Below, piece by piece: positions 24,651 through 33,143 of a DNA stretch of 34,528 nt. Position numbers and translations under genes: made by a program. The notes beneath the pieces were generated by a model. That model was not told the DNA's origin, did not search any database, and was given only the letters and a program-made list of their open reading frames with translations. Each line of letters starts with the position of its first letter. Positions within the stretch are counted from its first letter, which is position 1. This DNA comes from Oscillospiraceae bacterium. Lineage in GTDB: Bacteria; Bacillota; Clostridia; Oscillospirales; Ruminococcaceae. Where the stretch lies: contig JAGAJN010000021.1 of the NCBI GenBank assembly GCA_017828975.1, positions 1 to 34,528 on the forward strand, written 5' to 3'.

Positions 24651-25549
24651 AAAAGATACATATGTCTTACGAAAAGAAAAAGGGACTTTACGGCTACGGC
24701 TTTATCGCCCTCTGGTTTATCGGCACGCTGGTGTTCTTCATCTCGCCCGTTATCCAGTCGATAATCTTCTCCTTTAACGAGGTAAAGGTCGAGGAGGGAG
24801 AGCTTGCACAGACCTTCGTGGGCTGGGCTAAGTATCAGTACGCCTTCGGCACAGACCCCAACTATCGTCAGTATCTGGTGGAGATGCTCCAGAATACAGC
24901 GCTTAAAACCCCTGTTATCCTGATATTCTCCCTGTTTGTTGCTATCGTTATCAATCAGAATTTCAGAGGACGTACCTTCGCAAGAGCGGTATTCTTCCTC
25001 CCCGTAATCATCGCAACAGGTCCTGTTTACGCTATCATCACAGGCGATATGTCCACAAACGGAAGCAACGAGGCTGCTCAGTTCTCCACAATGTTTGAAA
25101 CAGACATGGTTGACCAGCTTCTGGAATTCGTGGGTATTTACGGCTTCAACGACAAGTTCACCGAGATACTTACCACCCTTACCGCAGACATTCTGAACCT
25201 GGTATGGAACTGCGGTATCCAGATCCTTATCTTCCTCTCCGCTCTGCAGAATGTATCCACCTCCGCTAAGGAAGCGGCTATGATGGAGGGCGCAACGGCT
25301 TGGGAATTCTTCTGGAAGATCACTCTTCCCTGCGTATCTCCCATGATCCTTGCCTGCCTTATCTACACCATCATCGATACCTTCATCGACCCTACCAACA
25401 AGGTCATGACACTTATCGTTGCAAAGCAGACACAGTGGGATTTCGGTCTGATGTCAGCTATGGCATGGGCGTATTTCGCCATCGTTCTGGTTGCGCTGGG
25501 AATTATCTTCCTCATTATCCGCAACTGGATCTACTACGAAGTTGAATAA
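24647..25549 (+). CDS. Sugar ABC transporter permease B1 (MalF/LplB type)
   Basis: This 300-aa permease starts inside the DUF5696 stop. It has about six membrane segments, the first at about 15-40. The EAA loop reads EAAMMEGATAWEFFWKITLP (from 209). It is clearly diverged from A1, so pair B is not a recent copy of pair A. It has no solute-binding protein of its own in this window. Either it uses the large fusion protein upstream or it has a different partner. Confidence 0.92.
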   Translation: MKKIHMSYEKKKGLYGYGFIALWFIGTLVFFISPVIQSIIFSFNEVKVEEGELAQTFVGWAKYQYAFGTDPNYRQYLVEMLQNTALKTPVILIFSLFVAIVINQNFRGRTFARAVFFLPVIIATGPVYAIITGDMSTNGSNEAAQFSTMFETDMVDQLLEFVGIYGFNDKFTEILTTLTADILNLVWNCGIQILIFLSALQNVSTSAKEAAMMEGATAWEFFWKITLPCVSPMILACLIYTIIDTFIDPTNKVMTLIVAKQTQWDFGLMSAMAWAYFAIVLVALGIIFLIIRNWIYYEVE

Positions 25550-25564
25550 GGAGGCAGAACTGAA

Positions 25565-26650
25565 ATGGCTGATATGGTTAATACTTCCGGCGCTTCTGCC
25601 GTCCTCGGCAAATTCAAGAAAAAGCCGAAAATCAAAGAACCCAAGATGACAAGAAAGGAACGCAACGAGCGTTTCAAGAAGCGTCTTGAGAACCTCACTC
25701 CGGAGGAGCAGGCTTATCTCAAGAGAAAGCGTGCGCTTGAGGGCGTTTGGCCTGTTGTCAGAGCGATACTTGTTTTCTCACTCTGCTTCATTATCCTTTA
25801 TCCCCTCATCTTCATGGTATCTACGGCGTTCCGTCCAAGAGCTGAGATGAACGACCCCACTATCATGTGGATACCCAAGACATTTATAACGTCAAACATC
25901 ACCGACTGTATCAAGGCAATGGATTTCTGGAACACTCTGGGAAATACCCTTAAGCTGAACATCGGCTGCGCACTGCTCTCGGTTGTGACCTGTGCAATCA
26001 CGGGCTACGGCTTTGCGAGATTTAAGTTCAAGGGCAAGGGCATACTGTTCGGTATCGTTATCCTGATGATACTCGTTCCTGCGCAGATCATCAATATCCC
26101 GCAGTTCCTGTATTTCCGTTACTGGGATATTTTCGGAATCATCGAGGCTATCAAGGGCGAGCCTGTCAATCTCATTAACTCCCCTTGGACAATGTACCTC
26201 CCCGCACTGACCGCAAACGGTATCAGAGCAGGTCTGTTCATCTTCCTGTTCAGACAGTCCTTCAGAGGTCTGCCTAAGGAGCTGGAGGACGCCGCTTATC
26301 TGGACGGCTGCTCTCCTCTGCGTACATTCGTGCAGATAATGGTCCCCAACGCAGCTTCCGTTTTCCTGACAGTTTTCCTGTTCGCAATCGTTTGGTACTG
26401 GAATGACTACTATGTAAGTACGACCTTCTTTACCGACAACACGACCATTGCGCTGGCACTGAAAAACCTGAACGATTCGCTCAGACTCACCATCTTCGGA
26501 AACGGTAACGTTTCTGTAAGCCCCAGAGAGCTGATAGTTTGGCTGGAAGCAGGCTGTCTTATCTCCATCGCACCTATCCTTGTACTCTATGTAGTATTGC
26601 AGAAATATTTTACAGAGGGTATTGCACATTCCGGTCTTACAGGTATGTAA
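25565..26650 (+). CDS. Sugar ABC transporter permease B2 (MalG type), with basic N-terminal extension
   Basis: This 361-aa permease completes pair B. A basic, helix-prone cytoplasmic extension of about 60 residues (KKKPKIKEPKMTRKERNERF and onward) precedes the first membrane segment at about 67-90, as in A2. The EAA loop reads EDAAYLDGCSPLRTF (from 241). It lies 15 bases after B1 with an AAGGAGG-like site and is the last gene of the operon. Confidence 0.92.
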   Translation: MADMVNTSGASAVLGKFKKKPKIKEPKMTRKERNERFKKRLENLTPEEQAYLKRKRALEGVWPVVRAILVFSLCFIILYPLIFMVSTAFRPRAEMNDPTIMWIPKTFITSNITDCIKAMDFWNTLGNTLKLNIGCALLSVVTCAITGYGFARFKFKGKGILFGIVILMILVPAQIINIPQFLYFRYWDIFGIIEAIKGEPVNLINSPWTMYLPALTANGIRAGLFIFLFRQSFRGLPKELEDAAYLDGCSPLRTFVQIMVPNAASVFLTVFLFAIVWYWNDYYVSTTFFTDNTTIALALKNLNDSLRLTIFGNGNVSVSPRELIVWLEAGCLISIAPILVLYVVLQKYFTEGIAHSGLTGM

Positions 26651-26669
26651 AAGAGAGCGTTTTCTTAAC

Positions 26670-26762
26670 CGAAACAATTTATTCGGGGCAGTCAATGCCG
26701 AATGGTGTTGGCTGCCCTGTTTCGCAAGTGTTTGATTTATCTCGAATATTTGCGAAACAGGA
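26670..26762 (+). terminator. Overlapping hairpins at the importer operon 3' end
   Basis: An inner stem GGGCAGTCAA (26686-26695) with TTGGCTGCCC (26708-26717) is extended by CGAAACA (26670-26676) with TGTTTCG (26718-26724). CCTGTTTCGCAA (26716-26727) can instead pair perfectly over 12 bp with TTGCGAAACAGG (26751-26762). The two folds exclude each other. Neither has a classic T tract, so termination is only likely. Confidence 0.45.
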
Positions 26763-26868
26763 CATCAACTACACTAATCTTTTATCAGCATATAGGCTAT
26801 TTTTGCAAGTATATTTCTGTGATGAGAATAGGGTAATTTGAATTTTTGCTACACATTCTTTTCTCTCA
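26763..26868. other. Intergenic stretch, nothing recognised
   Basis: AT-rich DNA lies between the operon-end hairpins and the second structured repeat. No coding, RNA or promoter signal is convincing. Confidence 0.4.
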
Positions 26869-27046
26869 CCATCTTTGTGACCTTCGTTTCTTTTGTGGCT
26901 CTCCCGCAAAGGGGGAACCTATATGGGCGGGGGACACAACAAACCCTAACGCAAAGCAGGGAGTTTCCCCCGCCCCTAACGGTTCCCCCTTTGCAAACCC
27001 CTTCCCTTTCACCCCACCCTCTTTACCCTGCTTTACATTTTGGTGA
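26869..27046. repeat. Structured dispersed repeat, copy 2 (predicted pseudoknot)
   Basis: This is homologous to 49-228 in the same orientation. Arm A is 26906-26919 with 26981-26994 (14 perfect pairs). Arm B is 26925-26934 with 26966-26975 (10 pairs). Arm C is 26953-26961 with 27026-27034 (9 pairs), again crossing the other two. Relative to copy 1, arm C changes GA to AG on one strand and TC to CT on the other, and arm A has a G-C to A-T change. Pairing is therefore preserved despite divergence. Both copies sit upstream of a carbohydrate-enzyme gene, GH94 and GH95, on the same strand. Confidence 0.8.
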
Positions 27047-27306
27047 AACGATAAAAATTGCATTTCTGTCGGAAGATAGTTAAAAAAGCTGTCAGAACTG
27101 CTGTTTATTGGCAAATAGTAAATTGATGTCAATTTTGGCTTGATATTTTGTATATAAAGTGATTAAATATTAGCATAAAATTCTAACCGAAGTCTGGCGA
27201 TTTTACATAGATTTTACATTCAGCATAAAACAGTTTTTACTTTGCTGACGTATAATCTTTTGTAAGCTGACAGACAACGGAACTTCAAATATCGGAGGTC
27301 GTTATT
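27047..27306 (+). promoter_or_regulatory. Region upstream of the GH95 gene
   Basis: This is AT-rich DNA. TATAAT at 27251-27256 could serve as a -10, but I find no good -35 at the right distance. GGAGG at 27294-27298 is the ribosome site for the next gene. No operator palindrome is clear. Confidence 0.35.
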
Positions 27307-29577
27307 ATGAGCAGCTCAACTACACTTTGGTACACCGAGCCCGCCGCCAACTGGGACGAGGCGCTTCCTGTGGGCAACGGTCGTATCGGCGGAATGATAT
27401 TCGGCAAGGTAGGCGACGAGCTTATCCAGCTGAATGAGGATTCTGTATGGTCGGGTAATTTCCGCAGCAGAAATAATCCCAAGGCTTACCCAAATCTCGG
27501 CAGAATGAGGGAGTATATCAACAACGGTCAGTTAAAGCTTGCCGAGCAGCTTTGTCTGGACGCTTTCTGCGGCTCCAACGAAAATCAGCGTCACTATATG
27601 CCCGCAGGCGACCTGCACATCTATCAGAGTGTCAGCGACAACTGCACCGATTACAGCAGAATGTTGGAGCTGAATACCGCCGTTTCCACCACCTCCTACA
27701 CCTCCAACGGCATCAACTTTATCCGCACAATTTTCGTTTCCAAGCCCGATGAGGTAATGGTCATCTCCGTTAAGTCGGACACTCCGGGGACGGTTTCCCT
27801 GTCTGCCTGTCTTGACGGTATGGACGATTATTACGATAAAAACTGCGCTTACGATTCCAATACTATCCTGTTCACCGTTTCAAACGGGATCCCCTACGCA
27901 ATTGCAGCGTCCTGTACGGCTGTGAACGGAAAGGCGTCCGTTTACGCAAACAGGCTGATGGTGGAAAATGCGGACGAGGCTCTTATCATTCTGGGTATCC
28001 AGACCTCCTGGAGAACGGGTGACTATGAGAATCTGGCTGTCCGTCAGGTAAAGGCTGCCTGCCGAAAGGGCTATGAAAAGCTGTTAAAGCGTCATCTGGA
28101 CGATTACAGACCGCTGTTTGAACGCTGCTCGCTTAGCTTGAACGACAACAGCGAGGGCGCATGCGAAATGCCCACCGACCTGCGTATCAAGAGAATGGGA
28201 GAGGGCGGCAAGGATAACAAGCTGATGGAGCTGTACTTCAACTATTCCCGCTACCTGATGATAGCGGGCAGCCGTGAGGGTACTCTCCCGCTGAACCTTC
28301 AGGGTATCTGGAACAAGGATATGTGGCCTGCATGGGGCTGCAAGTACACCGTCAACATCAATACCGAGATGAACTACTGGGGCGCAGAGATATGCGGTCT
28401 GCCCGAATGTCATATGCCCCTTTTCGACCATATCGAGCGAATGAGAGAGCACGGCAGAGTCACCGCACGGGAAATGTACCGCTGCAGAGGTGCTGTCTGC
28501 CATCATAATACCGACATATGGGGCGATACCGCTCCGCAGGACAAGTGGCTGCCCGCTACGCTGTGGCCTATGGGACTTGCGTGGCTCTGTCTGCATATAA
28601 TGGAGCATTACCGTTTTACGCAGGATAAGGATTTCCTTGCCGAAAAGTATGATACCATGCGTGAGGCTGCGGAGTTTTTCGTGGACTTCCTTGTGGAGAA
28701 TGAGGACGGCTGTCTGGTAACAAGCCCCTCAGTATCTCCCGAAAACACCTACCGCACCGCCTCGGGTCAGGAGGGCACTATCTGCAAGGGACCGTCTATG
28801 GACAGTCAGATGCTTTACGAGCTGTTTACCGCAGTTATCGACTCTTCGGAAATTCTCGGAGAGGATAAGGCGTTTGCCGAAAAGCTCAGGGGACTTCGTG
28901 AAAGACTTCCCAAGCCGCAGATAGGCAAGCACGGTCAGATAATGGAATGGGCTGAGGACTACGACGAGGTAGAGCCGGGACACAGGCACATTTCACAGCT
29001 TTTTGCGCTCTATCCCGCAGATATTATAACTATGCGTGAAACTCCCGAGCTGGCAGCAGCCGCAAGAAAGACCATCGAAAGACGTCTGGAAAACGGCGGC
29101 GGTCACACAGGCTGGTCGAGAGCGTGGATAATCAATATGTGGGCAAGACTTTGGGATAAGGACAAGGTCTACGAGAACGTTACCGCTCTTATCGGACGCT
29201 CTACCAATCCCAATATGCTGGACAGCCACCCGCCCTTCCAGATAGACGGAAACTTCGGCGGCGGCGCAGGCATCGCAGAAGCGCTTGTTCAGAGCTGCGG
29301 CGGAGAGATAGCTATCCTGCCCGCTATCCCCGATGAATGGGAGAGCGGCACGGTGAGAAAGCTTCGTGCAAGAGGCGGCTTTGAGGTGTCGGCTGCGTGG
29401 GAAGGCGGCAAGTTCGTCAGGGGACGCATCTGCTCCACAAAGGGCGGTGTCTGCCGTCTTTACAGCAAAAATCCCTTTACCGTTTCCTGCGGCGGAAGGC
29501 TTGTTAACTTTGAATACACAGATAATGTTTATATTTTCGACACTGTTCCCGGCGGTGTTTACGAGATAATGCCGTAA
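27307..29577 (+). CDS. GH95 alpha-L-fucosidase-family enzyme, intracellular
   Basis: The 756-aa protein opens with LWYTEPAANWDEALPVGNG, the hallmark of the GH95 N-terminal domain. It continues into an alpha/alpha-barrel and a C-terminal beta part. GH95 enzymes remove alpha-1,2-linked L-fucose (some L-galactose) with inversion. The expected active-site residues are present: the asparagines in NINTEMNYW (Asn350, Asn352), the acid in SPSVSPEN (Glu479) and the aspartate in QIDGNFGG (Asp647). There is no signal peptide, so it acts in the cytoplasm on imported material. GGAGG precedes the ATG by 8 bases. Its position after the importer operon suggests it trims the imported glycan, but a 650-bp gap separates them. 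Confidence 0.92.
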   Translation: MSSSTTLWYTEPAANWDEALPVGNGRIGGMIFGKVGDELIQLNEDSVWSGNFRSRNNPKAYPNLGRMREYINNGQLKLAEQLCLDAFCGSNENQRHYMPAGDLHIYQSVSDNCTDYSRMLELNTAVSTTSYTSNGINFIRTIFVSKPDEVMVISVKSDTPGTVSLSACLDGMDDYYDKNCAYDSNTILFTVSNGIPYAIAASCTAVNGKASVYANRLMVENADEALIILGIQTSWRTGDYENLAVRQVKAACRKGYEKLLKRHLDDYRPLFERCSLSLNDNSEGACEMPTDLRIKRMGEGGKDNKLMELYFNYSRYLMIAGSREGTLPLNLQGIWNKDMWPAWGCKYTVNINTEMNYWGAEICGLPECHMPLFDHIERMREHGRVTAREMYRCRGAVCHHNTDIWGDTAPQDKWLPATLWPMGLAWLCLHIMEHYRFTQDKDFLAEKYDTMREAAEFFVDFLVENEDGCLVTSPSVSPENTYRTASGQEGTICKGPSMDSQMLYELFTAVIDSSEILGEDKAFAEKLRGLRERLPKPQIGKHGQIMEWAEDYDEVEPGHRHISQLFALYPADIITMRETPELAAAARKTIERRLENGGGHTGWSRAWIINMWARLWDKDKVYENVTALIGRSTNPNMLDSHPPFQIDGNFGGGAGIAEALVQSCGGEIAILPAIPDEWESGTVRKLRARGGFEVSAAWEGGKFVRGRICSTKGGVCRLYSKNPFTVSCGGRLVNFEYTDNVYIFDTVPGGVYEIMP

Positions 29578-29583
29578 TTTTTC

Positions 29584-29628
29584 CGGGACAATATGTCCCG
29601 CAGTTTCTCGTAAGCTGCGGGACTTTTT
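29584..29628 (+). terminator. Terminator, possibly an attenuator, between GH95 and the two-component genes
   Basis: GTCCCGCAG (29595-29603) and CTGCGGGAC (29615-29623) form a 9-bp stem followed by TTTTT, a good terminator. An upstream CGGGAC (29584-29589) can pair with GTCCCG (29595-29600) and would break the terminator stem. The next ribosome site begins six bases later, leaving no room for a promoter between. Confidence 0.75.
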
Positions 29629-29650
29629 GCAAAAAGGAGATTGATTTGAA

Positions 29651-30334
29651 ATGCCGCTTATTTATTGTGTAGAGGACGATGATGGTATCAGGGAGCTGAT
29701 AACCTGCGTTTTGCGTTCGGGAAGCTATGAAACAGAGGTCTTTGACTGTGCTGCGCCGTTTAACGAGGCGGTGAAGAAAAGAGTCCCCGACCTTATTTTG
29801 CTGGATATTATGCTGCCCGATGAGGACGGTTTCTCTATCCTCAGGCGGTTAAAGGCGGATAAGACGACTGCCGATGTCCCCGTCATAATGCTTACCGCAA
29901 AAACGGCGGAGCTTGACAAGGTGAACGGTCTGGAGTCGGGGGCTGATGACTATATCTGCAAGCCCTTCGGCGTTATGGAGCTGCTTTCGAGAATAAAAGC
30001 CGTTCTTCGTCGGACGGGCAGGAAAAGCGCCGTTTCCGACAGCGTTCTTGAAATTGACGGACTGTCCCTTGACAACGAAAAGCGCATAGTTACCTACAAC
30101 GGCACGGAGGTCACTCTGACCTACAAGGAATTCGAGCTGCTTGCATGCCTTATGCGAAACAAGGGGATAGTCCTCACAAGGGAAAAGCTGATGGAACAGG
30201 TATGGGGCTTCGATTTCGAGGGAGAAACACGCACCGTTGATGTTCACGTCAAGACACTTCGTCAGAAGCTGGAGCTTGCGGGCTGTTCGGGACTTATCCG
30301 AACGGTCAGAAGCGTCGGCTACAAGATAAATTAA
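29651..30334 (+). CDS. OmpR/PhoB-family response regulator
   Basis: This 227-aa DNA-binding regulator has a receiver domain (1-120) with the acidic pocket EDD (8-10), phospho-acceptor Asp52 in LLDIMLP, and the conserved lysine in KPFG. A winged-helix domain follows (about 128-227) with YKEFELLACLM and RTVDVHVKTLRQKL. AAGGAGA at 29634-29640 serves the ATG. It sits 4 bases before the kinase gene. The closest relatives by look are PhoB/PhoP regulators, but no phosphate genes are nearby, so the signal is unknown. It may be expressed by readthrough from GH95. Confidence 0.93.
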   Translation: MPLIYCVEDDDGIRELITCVLRSGSYETEVFDCAAPFNEAVKKRVPDLILLDIMLPDEDGFSILRRLKADKTTADVPVIMLTAKTAELDKVNGLESGADDYICKPFGVMELLSRIKAVLRRTGRKSAVSDSVLEIDGLSLDNEKRIVTYNGTEVTLTYKEFELLACLMRNKGIVLTREKLMEQVWGFDFEGETRTVDVHVKTLRQKLELAGCSGLIRTVRSVGYKIN

Positions 30335-30338
30335 GCCT

Positions 30339-32057
30339 ATGCAGAAAAGAATTTTCAATGCTATCACGGGAATGGCAGTCACGGCAGTGGTGCTGTTCAC
30401 CGTGATCGCCGCCGCTATTTCCTACAAGCTGTATATCCAAAAGGCAATGGGGGAGCTGAACACCGCCGCAAGCATAGCCGCTGCGTATCACCCCGAGCCT
30501 GAGGAGCTTTGCGCCCTTTTGGAGGATAGGCTTGACTATGCTGTCCGTGTCACCTATATCGGCGGGGACGGTACCGTTACCTTTGACAGCAGCCCGCAGG
30601 TGGGGAATGTTTCCGATATGGACAACCACGGGAACCGTCCCGAGGTGGAGCAGGCTCTTAAAGAGGGCTTCGGCAGCGATATAAGAGCGTCCCACACCAT
30701 CGGCAAACGCAGCTGCTACGCCGCCGTTTCGGACGGGAACGGGACGGTCATACGTCTTTCACGGGAGATAGAAAGCGTCTATTCGCTGATGCTTGGCACC
30801 GTTTCCATAATCATTGTTATCGCAGGGCTGGTGATAATCCTTGCGACTGTAATTTCCGTGAAGCTGTCGGAAAGCCTTATCGTCCCCGTCAGGACAATGG
30901 TGGAGAATATAGGCGTTCTTGCGGGTCAAAAGGGCGGAAAATCAGAAACGGACAGGCTCATTGCCGAGTATGAGGAGCTGGAGCCTGTTGCGGCGGCAGT
31001 GCGGAAGCTGTCTGCCCGTCTGGACAGGTACATTACACGGCTTCGTGAGGAACGGGAAACTATCAGCGTTATCACCGAAAATATGGTGGAGGGCATGATA
31101 GTCCTTGACAGCGGGGACAATATCCTGTCGGTAAACAGGAGTGCGGTCCGCCTGCTGTCCTCCGCATTTCGGGGAGGAGAGGGACGGCATATCTGCGAGC
31201 TGACGAGAAACCCCGAAATTCTGGAGCTTATCAGCCGCTCCAAGGAGGAAAAGAGCGTTTCGGGAGTTATCGGCGCAGGGGGCAGAAAGCTGCGTGCCTT
31301 CGTCAATAACACGGGGGACAATTCGGGAACCGTTCTGCTGCTGGTGGACATTACCGAAAGCTTCAACGCCGAGGAGATGCGCCGCTGCTTCTCCGCAAAC
31401 GTTTCCCACGAGCTGAAAACGCCCCTTACCACTATAAGCGGCTTCGGGGAGATGATGGAGAGCGGCGTTCTTACAGGCAAGGAGGACGTGAAGAAGTACG
31501 GCGGACTTATCCACCGTGAAAGCAGCCGCCTTTTGTCCCTGATAAACGATATAATCAGGCTTTCCGAGCTGGACGAGGGCTCAGGGGACAGCCTTGAGGT
31601 AAGGGAGCTTGATATGAATGCCGTCGCCGGAGAGGTCTGCGCAATGCTGTCGGACAAGGCGGCGAAAAACGGCATCAGTCTTGAGCATACGGGAAAAAGC
31701 GTTATGCTGACTGCCAACGAGGGTATGCTTTCCGAGATAATTTACAATCTGGCGGATAATGCTATCAAGTATAACACCGAGGGAGGGTTTGTCCGTGTCG
31801 ATGTGTCGGGGACGGAAAACACGGCGGTGCTGACGGTTTCCGACAGCGGCATCGGTATCCCCGCAGAGCATATCGAGCATATTTTTGAGAGATTTTACCG
31901 TGTTGACAAGAGCAGGTCAAAGCAGCGGGGCGGCACGGGTCTGGGACTTTCCATTGTCAAGCATATTGTGAACGTTATGGGCGGCAGCATTGACATCAGC
32001 AGCGAGGTCGGCAAGGGAACTGAGATAACAGTTGATCTTCCCAATAACATAAAATAA
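30339..32057 (+). CDS. PhoR-like sensor histidine kinase
   Basis: This is a 572-aa membrane kinase. Membrane segments at about 8-32 and 149-172 enclose an extracellular sensor of about 115 residues. Then come a HAMP-like linker, a PAS-like domain (about 246-340, ENMVEGMIVLDSGDNILSVN), and the HisKA dimerisation helix with the phosphorylated His357 in SANVSHELKTPLTTI. The ATPase domain shows NLADNAIKYN, DSGIGIP and GGTGLGLSIVKHI. The order matches PhoR/PnpS kinases. It should phosphorylate the regulator just upstream. No ribosome site is obvious, which suggests coupling to that gene. Confidence 0.93.
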   Translation: MQKRIFNAITGMAVTAVVLFTVIAAAISYKLYIQKAMGELNTAASIAAAYHPEPEELCALLEDRLDYAVRVTYIGGDGTVTFDSSPQVGNVSDMDNHGNRPEVEQALKEGFGSDIRASHTIGKRSCYAAVSDGNGTVIRLSREIESVYSLMLGTVSIIIVIAGLVIILATVISVKLSESLIVPVRTMVENIGVLAGQKGGKSETDRLIAEYEELEPVAAAVRKLSARLDRYITRLREERETISVITENMVEGMIVLDSGDNILSVNRSAVRLLSSAFRGGEGRHICELTRNPEILELISRSKEEKSVSGVIGAGGRKLRAFVNNTGDNSGTVLLLVDITESFNAEEMRRCFSANVSHELKTPLTTISGFGEMMESGVLTGKEDVKKYGGLIHRESSRLLSLINDIIRLSELDEGSGDSLEVRELDMNAVAGEVCAMLSDKAAKNGISLEHTGKSVMLTANEGMLSEIIYNLADNAIKYNTEGGFVRVDVSGTENTAVLTVSDSGIGIPAEHIEHIFERFYRVDKSRSKQRGGTGLGLSIVKHIVNVMGGSIDISSEVGKGTEITVDLPNNIK

Positions 32058-32122
32058 AAAGTTTCGCCGGTCGGCAAGGGTACTCACAAGCTAAAAAGCA
32101 TCAGTCATATCGAACCGCATCA

Positions 32123-32168
32123 AAAATTCCCGATACGCCCTTTTCGGCATATCGGGAATTTTAATAAA
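32123..32168 (+). terminator. Bidirectional-looking terminator after the kinase gene
   Basis: A perfect 13-bp stem (32123-32135 with 32150-32162) begins with A residues and ends in T residues, followed by AT-rich DNA. It ends the two-component unit. Confidence 0.85.
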
Positions 32169-32175
32169 TATATTC

Positions 32176-32204
32176 TTTACATAAAGGCAAAAATGGTGTA
32201 TAAT
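32176..32204 (+). promoter_or_regulatory. Sigma-A promoter of the membrane protein / serine hydrolase pair
   Basis: TTTACA at 32176-32181 and a perfect TATAAT at 32199-32204 have a 17-base spacer. Confidence 0.8.
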
Positions 32205-32239
32205 TATTATATACGTTTACAGCGAAAGGAAGTGAGCCG

Positions 32240-33139
32240 TTGAAAAATATCTATGTTGACCCGAAGGACCCCTTTGCCCATTACGAGGAGGCACATAAGG
32301 TCAAGCACCGCAATGATATTGTGTTCGGGGCGAATTATGCGGTGAATTCCGTTGCTGCGGTTGCCGCTTTTTCAATGTGCAAGCTGACATTCGGCGGACT
32401 GAATATAGGCGTGCTGTTGGGTGCGGCGATGATAGTCTGCACCTGTCTTGCGTCGAGAAGAAAGCGGAAATGGATAGCGGCTTCTCTGCTGCTGGATTTT
32501 GCGGCAATGGTCGTTTCGGGGATATTCTGTCCCATGGAAAATGCGCTGTTTTCGCTGTTTTTGCTGCTTTTGGGGGCGGGGTACAACTTTGCTCTGCTTT
32601 TCTGTGCAAATGAGCGGGACGAGCTGAAAAAGCTCCCCGGCTGGCCCGATTTCGTGGACACCCGTCCCATGATGTCGAAAAACCGTCAGAAGTCCATAAA
32701 GCTGCAGCCCGTCGCCCGTCCTGCGGGGGGAATGGCGGCTGCAAGGGCGCAGAATTATGTCCCGGGACAGATGGGCTCTGTGGGCATAAACAGCGTAAAT
32801 CTCCCGAATTACAACAAAACGCCGAAAAAGCAGGTCACTATGGACGGCGTGTACAGCGAACCTACTCTGTCAACGCCAATTTATCACGAAAAGCCCCCTG
32901 CATACAAAAGGACGGCAGTTCCGCTGAAAAAATCCGATATGCCGGAAGATGCGGTCAAATACACCTCGGCAGATGCGTATAATCTGGAGGCGGCAAGGGA
33001 GCTTTCCGATGTTCCCGAGGACGTTACGGAAAATATCGAGCTGTATCTGGGACATCTACTGCCAGATTATACAAATTATGACGAAGAGCCGATTTTTCGC
33101 GAGGAAAACAGAAATATGAAGATCATCGAAAGGAAGTAA
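32240..33139 (+). CDS. Unknown membrane protein with long cytoplasmic tail
   Basis: I do not recognise a family for this 299-aa protein. About four membrane segments lie between residues 28 and 120. A polar, proline- and asparagine-rich tail of about 170 residues follows, probably disordered, with basic patches (for example NKTPKKQ) and an acidic end. It starts at a TTG supported by AGGAAG at 32227-32232 with 7-base spacing. The next gene follows by 4 bases, so they are cotranscribed. A regulatory or scaffold role is possible but unsupported. Confidence 0.7.
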   Translation: MKNIYVDPKDPFAHYEEAHKVKHRNDIVFGANYAVNSVAAVAAFSMCKLTFGGLNIGVLLGAAMIVCTCLASRRKRKWIAASLLLDFAAMVVSGIFCPMENALFSLFLLLLGAGYNFALLFCANERDELKKLPGWPDFVDTRPMMSKNRQKSIKLQPVARPAGGMAAARAQNYVPGQMGSVGINSVNLPNYNKTPKKQVTMDGVYSEPTLSTPIYHEKPPAYKRTAVPLKKSDMPEDAVKYTSADAYNLEAARELSDVPEDVTENIELYLGHLLPDYTNYDEEPIFREENRNMKIIERK

Positions 33140-33143
33140 GCAA

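Noticed and set aside
26838-27132. Small open frames on both strands across the second structured repeat
   Set aside because: Frame is not conserved between the two copies, whereas the base pairing is.
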